From Bryobacterales bacterium (lineage in GTDB: Bacteria > Acidobacteriota > Terriglobia > Bryobacterales > Bryobacteraceae): DNA of 6,285 bases. Within the stretch, counting starts at the first letter, position 1, and each line of letters starts with the position of its first letter. Under the pieces are notes generated by a model that saw nothing but the letters and a program-made list of their open reading frames with translations, did not search any database and was not told where the DNA came from. Below, piece after piece: positions 1-6,285 of this stretch. The stretch is taken from the NCBI GenBank assembly GCA_003142355.1, contig PLMF01000264.1, positions 1,652-7,936 of the forward strand. The letters run 5' to 3'. The translations under genes and the position numbers were made by a program.

Positions 1-413
1 GTCATGTGCGCGCCGCGGGCCTGCCAGCGCGAGCCGCAGCGGAGGTCGCTGCCGCGGTCGAGCGTGAGGACCGTGGCTTCCTCGAATGGAGAGGGGTAGT
101 AGGCCGAAGCGGCATGCGCCAGGTGGTGCTCGAGCACCACGATGCGGCTCTCGGGGAAGCGCGCGCGAAGCTTGAGGTGAAAATCGGATTCGGGGATGGG
201 GCGCACGATGGCCACGGCATCCACCTGCTGCGGGGTGGCGGCCGCCAATTCGAGGCACTTGGCGATGGAGTGCTCGGGTAACTCGCCGTGGCCGCCCCAG
301 TGGGTGCGGCGGCGGACGAGCTTGGATTCTTCGATGGCGGCGATGAGGGCGCCGTCTTTTAGGATGGCGCTGGCGGAGTCACCGAGGATTCCGCCGATGC
401 CGAGAATGATCAT
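1..413 (-). CDS. Carbamoyltransferase, NodU/CmcH/TobZ family (N-terminal part, runs off the window)
   Basis: Members of this family transfer a carbamoyl group from carbamoyl phosphate, through a carbamoyl-adenylate, to hydroxyls of sugars, antibiotics or Nod factors. They have an N-terminal Kae1-like domain and a C-terminal YrdC-like domain. Only 137 complete codons are visible, all in the Kae1-like part. Seen directly: the opening MIILGIGG, the DSASAILKDG strand-turn (residues 12-21), IEESK (27-31) and the metal-binding HHLAH motif (96-100) followed by AASAYYPSPFEEA. The start is well fixed: an in-frame TAA (the glnS stop) lies just three codons upstream, so 413 is the only upstream ATG. The gene follows glnS by 6 bp with only a weak, distant GAGAG as ribosome site, so it is probably translated by coupling. 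The family's usual histidine before DSA is glycine here (G11), and the usual DG.GE region reads DRGSD, which marks a divergent subfamily. Substrate unknown. Confident on family, not on activity. Confidence 0.88.
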   Translation of the reverse strand, partial: MIILGIGGILGDSASAILKDGALIAAIEESKLVRRRTHWGGHGELPEHSIAKCLELAAATPQQVDAVAIVRPIPESDFHLKLRARFPESRIVVLEHHLAHAASAYYPSPFEEATVLTLDRGSDLRCGSRWQARGAHM

Positions 414-419
414 GGCAGT

Positions 420-2125
<1,706 letters not shown>

Positions 2126-2129
<4 letters not shown>

Positions 2130-3568
2130 AATTCCTTCAGCTTGGCAATGGCCTGGTCAATCCGCCGGAGGCAGGTATCACGGCCAAGGACTTCGAGGGT
2201 TCCGAAAAGGGGCGGCGCGGTCTTGCGGCCGCACACGGCGACGCGCACAGGCTCGAACAGTTGGCCGGCCTTGATGCCCATGGATTGGGCGGCGGAACGC
2301 AAGGCCGCTTCCAGGCCGTCATGCGAGAATTCGGCGGCCGCCAGTGTCGGGAGGGCCTGCAGCAAGACGGTCAGCGCCAGAGCCGCATCTCCCTTCTTAG
2401 GGATCAGCTCGGAAGTCTCATACGGAGGCAACTCTTCGGCGAAAAAGAAATCGGCCACGGTGAGGACATCCCGCAGCAGCTTCATGCGCTCGCGGACCAG
2501 CGGGGTGATGGCAAGCATCTTGGCGCGATCAACCGCGAAACCGGCGGCGCGCACGATGGGCAGCAGGCGATCGGCGAGGTCTTCGACGGGCAGGGCGCGG
2601 ATGTGCTCGGCGTTCAGCCACACTGCCTTGGGATCGAAAGGGTCCTCCTCTGTGAACTTAACCTCGGTGTTGGCGCGATTGATGCCTTCGAGCGAGAACA
2701 CGTCGACGATTTCCTGACGGGTCATCTGCTGGCGGTCGTCCTTGGGGGACCAGCCGAGCAGGCACAGAAAGTTGACGAAAGCGTGCGGCAGGAAGCCGGC
2801 GTCGCGATAGGTGGTGACGCTCACCACCGGCCCATGGCGGCGCTTGGAGAGCTTGGTGCCATCGGGCGCGACCAGCAAGGGGAGGTGCGCGAACTGGGGC
2901 GCGGCAACACCGGCGGCCTCGAAGATGAGGACGTGCTTGAAGGTGTTGGTGAGGTGGTCCTGGCCGCGGATGACGTGGCTGATGCGCAGAGCGGCATCGT
3001 CGGCGCAGGAGGCCAGGTGATAGGTGGGCATGCCGTCGCTGCGCAGCAGGGCGAAATCCTCGATATCGGCGGTGGATTTGGATTGCGGGCCGTAAACGGC
3101 GTCAGCGAAGCGGACCTGGCGCTCCGCATCGCGGGGCACGCGGAAGCGGAGGGCGAAAGGCTCTCCGGAAGAGGCGCGGCGGTCACTCTCCTGGGGCGAG
3201 AGGTCGCGCATTCCCGAGTTGAAGAGCCAGGTTCCCTGGGCGCCGGATCTTTCGGTCTCGCCAGATTGCGCGGGGGTGAAATCGCGGTAAGCGAAGCCCT
3301 TCTGAAAGATGGCTTCGGCCATCTCCCGGTGCTGGGCCAGGCGCTCGGATTGCTTGTACTCCTCATCCCAACCGAGATCGAGCCATCGCAGGCCCTCGAA
3401 GATGGAGGTGAGCGAGGCCTCGGTGTTGCGCCCGACGTCGGTGTCGTCGATGCGCAGGATCATGACACCGCCATTGTGGCGGGCGTAGAGCCAGTTAAAG
3501 ATGAAGGTACGCGCGCTCCCGATGTGCAAAAAGCCCGTGGGAGAAGGCGCAAAACGAACTCTGAGCAT
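2126..3568 (-). CDS. gltX: Glutamyl-tRNA synthetase (GluRS)
   Basis: Cytoplasmic class I synthetase that charges tRNA-Glu with glutamate. It is 480 residues from the chosen start, the usual bacterial length. The frame stays open to 3712, but the extra 48 codons resemble no GluRS, while [20 protein letters not shown] from 3568 is the classic family opening. Motifs: HIGS (15-18, the HIGH-motif position), DDTD (41-44), the tRNA acceptor-end region with PFALRFRVP (137-145), [14 protein letters not shown] (199-212), and KLSKR (239-243) as KMSKS, followed by a helical anticodon-binding domain ending [10 protein letters not shown]. The zinc-binding cysteines found in E. coli GluRS are absent: there is no Cys between residues 90 and 150, and the region reads YRDFTPAQ. 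First gene of the minus-strand operon with glnS. Because GlnRS is present, this GluRS is probably discriminating, but that cannot be read from the sequence alone. Confidence 0.96.
2132..2138 (-). promoter_or_regulatory. Ribosome binding site of glnS inside the gltX 3' end
   Basis: On the minus strand GAAGGAA lies within the last codons of gltX, a few bases before the glnS ATG at 2129. The spacing (about 3-4 nt after AAGGA) is short but workable. With the ATGA overlap at 2126-2129 it supports coupled translation of the two synthetases and the choice of this start. Confidence 0.6.
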
Positions 3569-3577
3569 GGAAATGCC

Positions 3578-3586
3578 AGTATAACA
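3578..3586 (-). promoter_or_regulatory. Candidate extended -10 promoter of the gltX-glnS operon
   Basis: The minus strand reads TGT-TATACT, an extended -10 (TGn) followed by a 5-of-6 match to TATAAT. No credible -35 is found 16-18 bp upstream, as expected for extended -10 promoters. The hexamer ends only 9 bp before the gltX ATG at 3568, so a start site about 7 bp downstream would leave an almost leaderless transcript. Inferred from sequence only. Confidence 0.45.
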
Positions 3587-3707
3587 AGCCTCACCGGGAG
3601 GGCCGGCAGGGGCCAGGGGCCGGAGGCCGAGGGTGTAGTCGCGAAGCAACGCGCGGAGGCGAGTGTAGCAACCACGCGAGACGGAGCAAGGCAAGGCACG
3701 AATCAGG

Positions 3708-3713
3708 TACAAT
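3708..3713 (+). promoter_or_regulatory. Candidate -10 element of the beta-galactosidase gene
   Basis: TACAAT (5 of 6 to TATAAT) lies 12 bp before the ATG at 3726. No good -35 is visible at the right spacing, and no Shine-Dalgarno sequence lies before the ATG. If this is the true -10, the 5' UTR is only a few bases long. An activator or an alternative sigma factor is equally possible. Confidence 0.3.
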
Positions 3714-3725
3714 GCACCAGATCAT

Positions 3726-5480
3726 ATGGCCCGAAAGGCGAAAATCAGGCGACATCGGAATCTTACCGGCTTGGCGCTGGCCGTCGCGCTGGCGCTGACG
3801 ACGGCGTGCTCCCCAACCAAGACGACGACAACCGGCCCTCCCATTGCCCACCTGGAGAAGCGAGGCGCCGCCACCCAGCTCATGGTCGACGGCAAGCCGT
3901 TCCTGGCCCTGGCCGGCGAGCTGACCAACACCGCTGCCTCCAGCCCGGAGCACATGAAAGCCGTGTGGCCGAACTTGGTGACCATGGGGCTCAACACGGT
4001 GCTGGCTCCGATGGCCTGGGCCTGGATCGAGCCCGAAGAAGGCAAGTTCGACTTCACTTTCGCGGACGACATCATTCAGGACGCACGAGCCAACCACATG
4101 CGCATCGCGTGGCTGTGGTTCGGAAGCTGGAAGAACGGACTGACCAATTTCGCCCCGGCCTGGGTGGTGGCGAACCAGGACCGATTCCCGCGCGCCCAAC
4201 TGGCGGGCGGCAAGACCGTGGAGGTGCTCTCCACATTGAGCGACGCCAACCGGAACGCCGACGCGAAAGCCTTCGCGGCCTTCATGCGGCACATCCGGGA
4301 AGGCGATTCGCCGGCACGCACCACGATCATGGTCCAACTGGAGAATGAAGTTGGTCTGATCGGCGATTCGCGCGACCGTTCGGCGCCGGCCAACGAGGCC
4401 TTCGCCAAGCCGGTTCCGAAGGAACTGACCGATTACCTGCAGGCGCACAAGGATACCCTCCTGCCTGAAACCCTCAAAGTGTGGGGGGCGGCCGGCGCGA
4501 AGACTTCGGGAACCTGGGAACAGGTCTTCGGCGTTGGCAAGGGCAAGGCGGACGAGGTCTTCATGGCGTGGAACTACTCGCGCTACGTCGGGAAGGTGGC
4601 GGAGGCCGGCAAGGCCGAGTACCCGGTACCGATGTACGTGAACGCCTGGATCGTCCAGCCGGAAGACAAGGGGCCGGGCGACTATCCGAGCGGCGGGCCG
4701 CAGGATCACATGCACGATATCTGGCGGGCCGGCGGGCCGCAGATCGACATGCTGTCGCCGGACGTCTACCTGCCGAACTTCAACGAACTGGCGGACCGAT
4801 ACAGCCGGAAGGGCAGCCCGCTCTTCATTCCGGAATCGTCCGCCACGGTGGGGGGCGCGGCCAACGCGTTCTACGCCATCGGGCAGCACAACGGGATAGG
4901 CTATTCGCCCATGGGGATCGATCAGCCCCAGCGGCTGCTCGGTTTCAGGCCGGGAACCGGCGCCGTGGCGGCGACGCCGGCGGACCTCGCGAGCCTCCCG
5001 TTTCCCAGGGCCTACAAGGTGCTCGGCCAGCTCAGCCCGCTGATTCTGGAGGCTCAGGAGAAGGGCACCATTCGGGCGGCGTGGCTCAACAAGGGTCTGC
5101 AGATGCAAGACATCGAATTGGGCGGCTATACGGTGAACGTCAATCTCAGGCGCAACCGGCGAGCTCCCGGCGTCATCCCCGAGGTGGGGTACGCGATCGT
5201 GATTGCCGCGGGGCAGGATGAGTTCTGGGCGGCCGGCAACGATGTGCAAATTACGTTCCTTCCCAAGACGCCGGGACCGCCCATCGCCGGGCTGGCCAGG
5301 GTGGAAGAGGGCCGGTTTGAGAACGGCAGTTGGGTGGTGACGCGTCTGCTGGCCGGGGACGATTGTGTGCTGGAGTACGAGCAGGCGAAGGCCGCCGCGG
5401 CCAACCAGTCCGGCAGCGGACTGCGCTTCATGGACGACGGGCCCGGCATTCAGCACGTCAGACTATATCGGTATCGTTGA
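3726..5480 (+). CDS. Exported GH35-type beta-galactosidase with C-terminal DUF5597 domain
   Basis: 584-residue glycoside hydrolase of the clan GH-A TIM-barrel type, likely releasing beta-galactosyl units from polysaccharides such as xyloglucan side chains; the substrate is inferred from the family. The N-terminus is basic (MARKAKIRRHRN) followed by a hydrophobic stretch (about 13-26) and LTTAC-SP, so it is either a lipoprotein lipidated at C28 (an imperfect lipobox, Thr at -3) or a Sec-secreted protein. The barrel runs from about residue 45 to 425: LMVDGKPFLALAGEL (52-66), NTVLAPMAWAWIEPEEGKFDF (90-110), the acid/base motif VQLENEVG (E208 following N207) and the likely nucleophile E370 in LFIPES. 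Residues from about 430 to 580 match the DUF5597 beta-sandwich placed after the barrel in this group. No other in-frame start exists nearby and no ribosome site is visible. Divergent from gltX, with a 157-bp gap. Family confidence is high; substrate unknown. Confidence 0.9.
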   Translation: MARKAKIRRHRNLTGLALAVALALTTACSPTKTTTTGPPIAHLEKRGAATQLMVDGKPFLALAGELTNTAASSPEHMKAVWPNLVTMGLNTVLAPMAWAWIEPEEGKFDFTFADDIIQDARANHMRIAWLWFGSWKNGLTNFAPAWVVANQDRFPRAQLAGGKTVEVLSTLSDANRNADAKAFAAFMRHIREGDSPARTTIMVQLENEVGLIGDSRDRSAPANEAFAKPVPKELTDYLQAHKDTLLPETLKVWGAAGAKTSGTWEQVFGVGKGKADEVFMAWNYSRYVGKVAEAGKAEYPVPMYVNAWIVQPEDKGPGDYPSGGPQDHMHDIWRAGGPQIDMLSPDVYLPNFNELADRYSRKGSPLFIPESSATVGGAANAFYAIGQHNGIGYSPMGIDQPQRLLGFRPGTGAVAATPADLASLPFPRAYKVLGQLSPLILEAQEKGTIRAAWLNKGLQMQDIELGGYTVNVNLRRNRRAPGVIPEVGYAIVIAAGQDEFWAAGNDVQITFLPKTPGPPIAGLARVEEGRFENGSWVVTRLLAGDDCVLEYEQAKAAAANQSGSGLRFMDDGPGIQHVRLYRYR

Positions 5481-5735
5481 AGAGACTAGCCATGAGACAT
5501 CGGATTTTGCAGGCTGGGGTTGGACCGAGCCGCAAGACCGTGGCGGCAACCCCCATGGCCAGCCTCGCCGCAATGGAGGAGGGCAGCTTCCAGAACTGCG
5601 TGTAGGTGGTGGGACGCCACCTTGCGGGTGACGACACCGGCATGGCAGCGACGACCGGGCCAGCCTGCGGCTGACGGCCCATCCGGGCATCCTCCTGGGC
5701 GGCGTCAAACGGGTGTTCCACTCCAGCCCCCGATG
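5481..5735. other. Non-coding gap between the beta-galactosidase and export genes
   Basis: This is the first part of a 347-bp gap. Short open frames exist on both strands (for example a 37-codon frame at 5492-5605), but none has a ribosome site or recognisable protein. The left 120 bases show no clear structure. The right part holds the imperfect palindrome described separately. No hairpin followed by a T-run is present, so no classical intrinsic terminator for the upstream gene can be called. Confidence 0.6.
5604..5722. repeat. Imperfect long palindrome with strong central hairpin (possible MITE/interspersed palindromic unit)
   Basis: The left end (5608-5618, GGTGGGACGCC) and the reverse complement of the right end (5712-5722) agree at 8 of 11 bases by eye. 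The midpoint of this pair (5665) almost coincides with the loop of a central hairpin: GGGCC (5657-5661) and AGCC (5662-5665), loop TGC, GGCT (5669-5672), a 3-base bulge, then GGCCC (5676-5680). A small local stem, AGGTGG with CCACCT (5604-5609/5617-5622), sits at the left edge. The intervening arms match only partly. No T-run follows. It could be a small non-autonomous element, a structured RNA or a factor-dependent terminator; copy number in the genome is unknown. Confidence 0.45.
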
Positions 5736-5757
5736 CTGTAAGCTATCTGTAAGCTAT
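5736..5757 (+). repeat. Exact tandem pair of 11-bp repeats, candidate response-regulator binding box
   Basis: CTGTAAGCTAT occurs twice back to back (5736-5746 and 5747-5757) without a mismatch. The 11-bp period, a 7-bp core CTGTAAG plus a 4-bp AT-rich spacer, is the layout of OmpR/PhoB-family operators such as the Pho box (CTGTCAT-like heptamers every 11 bp). It lies about 70-90 bp upstream of the polysaccharide export start and abuts the -10 candidates. The direct repeat is certain; the regulator is inference, since no regulator gene is in the window. Confidence 0.6.
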
Positions 5758-5768
5758 AATGATAAGAT
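5755..5768 (+). promoter_or_regulatory. -10 candidates of the polysaccharide export gene
   Basis: TATAAT at 5755-5760 is a perfect -10 hexamer that overlaps the end of the second 11-bp repeat. No recognisable -35 lies 16-18 bp upstream, where the first repeat core falls. A weaker alternative, TAAGAT at 5763-5768, starts 9 bp after the second repeat core, close to the spacing seen at PhoB-activated promoters. Either gives a 5' UTR of about 50-65 nt. Confidence 0.5.
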
Positions 5769-5777
5769 CGAGTGCCT

Positions 5778-5828
5778 ATGGCGCGGTCGCGCTGGCGCAT
5801 AATTGTGGACCAGGTTGCCGAAATCTGA
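5778..5828 (+). other. Possible 16-codon leader ORF overlapping the export gene start
   Basis: ATG at 5778 opens MARSRWRIIVDQVAEI and ends in TGA at 5826-5828, which overlaps the export-gene ATG as TGATG. The ribosome site is poor (GAG about 6-8 nt upstream). If translated, it could couple initiation of the export gene, which itself has no clear Shine-Dalgarno sequence. It may equally be chance in a 5' UTR. Confidence 0.2.
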
Positions 5829-6285
5829 TGAAGTCTCTGAGAAACATGATGAGAAAGGTGATATTGTCCGCATGGATGGTGGTCCTGCCTGCGTTGCTAT
5901 ACGGAGGCGGAGGGCTGGGGTGGAAGGGTGCGGACGAGGGTCTAACGCAAGAGCGAGCCGCTCAGCCGCCTCAATCCCAGACACCGGACAATCCGCAGGG
6001 CGCGGTACCGGCCGCCAAGCCGGCGACGCCCGCGGCGACAGAAACCAACCCGGCCAACATGGCCGAGCCCAAACCGTCCCCCGAGGCCAAGATTCCGGGA
6101 GCCGCGCCGGTGGATTCCAAGACCTACGCCATCGGCGCCGAGGATGTGATCTTCGTCAAGGTGTGGCGCGACAATGACGTCTCGGGACAGTTCCTGGTTC
6201 GACCCGATGGCAGAATCTCCGTGCCGCTGATCGGCGATGTCACGGCCTCGGGCCGTACTCCGGAACAGTTGGAGAAGGACATTTC
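5828..6285 (+). CDS. Polysaccharide biosynthesis/export protein, Wza-like (N-terminal part, runs off the window)
   Basis: Family members form the periplasmic and outer-membrane channel for capsule or exopolysaccharide export, working with a Wzc-type tyrosine kinase or chain-length protein. 152 codons are visible. Residues 1-10 are basic and 11-25 hydrophobic (VILSAWMVVLPALLY), a signal peptide. A Pro/Ala-rich, probably disordered stretch of about 60 residues follows (roughly 37-96). The Poly_export domain then begins: TYAIGAEDVIFVKVWRDNDVSG (99-120), FLVRPDGRISVPLIGDV (122-138) and TPEQLEKDI (144-152). SLBB domains would be expected after the cut. There is no cysteine in the visible part, so no lipobox, unlike E. 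coli Wza. The first ATG is chosen; in-frame ATGs at 5846 and 5849 (MMRKVILS) are possible starts and leave the signal peptide intact. Expression is probably driven from the AT-rich promoter with the 11-bp repeats. Likely first gene of an exopolysaccharide locus beyond the window. Confidence 0.88.
   Translation, partial: MKSLRNMMRKVILSAWMVVLPALLYGGGGLGWKGADEGLTQERAAQPPQSQTPDNPQGAVPAAKPATPAATETNPANMAEPKPSPEAKIPGAAPVDSKTYAIGAEDVIFVKVWRDNDVSGQFLVRPDGRISVPLIGDVTASGRTPEQLEKDI

Noticed and set aside
3607..3620. Tandem CAGGGGC repeat in the divergent gap
   Set aside because: Only two 7-base copies in very G-rich sequence, so it is likely chance.
3569..3712. 48-codon upstream extension of gltX
   Set aside because: It resembles no GluRS N-terminus and contains the probable promoter. 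The family begins at [12 protein letters not shown].
2261..4348. 695-codon plus-strand open frame across gltX, the promoter gap and the beta-galactosidase gene
   Set aside because: It crosses two real genes in wrong frames and has Gly/Arg-rich shadow composition.
3591..5456. 621-codon minus-strand frame opposite the beta-galactosidase gene
   Set aside because: Rich in His, Arg, Gly and Val, as expected of a codon shadow, with no domain recognised. The sense frame has clear GH motifs.
5492..5605. 37-codon plus-strand ORF after the beta-galactosidase gene
   Set aside because: It has no clear ribosome site, no recognisable protein features and runs into the palindrome edge.
5798..5803. CATAAT as another -10 for the export gene
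   Set aside because: No -35 or TG extension. The TATAAT and 11-bp repeat region is a much better candidate.

Overview
The window is GC-rich chromosomal DNA with dense, overlapping protein genes. A divergent promoter gap (3569-3725) splits it in two. The combination of a bacterial glutaminyl-tRNA synthetase, a zinc-less type of glutamyl-tRNA synthetase, a secreted DUF5597-type GH35 beta-galactosidase and an exopolysaccharide export protein suggests an Acidobacteriota genome, perhaps Bryobacterales/Solibacter-like. This placement is inference from protein content; no phylogenetic marker search was possible.

Minus strand, read from 3568 down to 1: gltX (glutamyl-tRNA synthetase), glnS (glutaminyl-tRNA synthetase) and the first 137 codons of a NodU/TobZ-family carbamoyltransferase. 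gltX and glnS overlap by 4 bp (ATGA). The carbamoyltransferase ATG lies 6 bp after the glnS stop and in the same frame. This is a compact operon that supplies Glu-tRNA and Gln-tRNA directly, with an unrelated-looking modification enzyme behind it. Its likely promoter is an extended -10 element just upstream of the gltX start.

Plus strand, 3726-5480: an exported beta-galactosidase-like glycosidase, possibly a lipoprotein, probably involved in breaking down plant or microbial polysaccharide. Its only visible promoter element lies so close to the ATG that the mRNA may be nearly leaderless. The same holds for gltX on the other side of the gap.

Plus strand, 5481-5827: a 347-bp non-coding gap holding a roughly 115-bp imperfect palindrome with a strong central hairpin, then an exact tandem pair of 11-bp repeats running into a consensus TATAAT. 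The repeat pair has the spacing expected of an OmpR/PhoB-type response-regulator box. It sits upstream of the last gene, a polysaccharide export (Wza-like) protein cut off by the window end, which presumably opens an exopolysaccharide locus.

No tRNA or rRNA genes, CRISPR arrays, transposase genes or integrases were seen. The points most worth a second look are the 11-bp repeat box, the palindromic element, the replaced histidine in the carbamoyltransferase, and the aminoacyl-tRNA synthetase/carbamoyltransferase operon.
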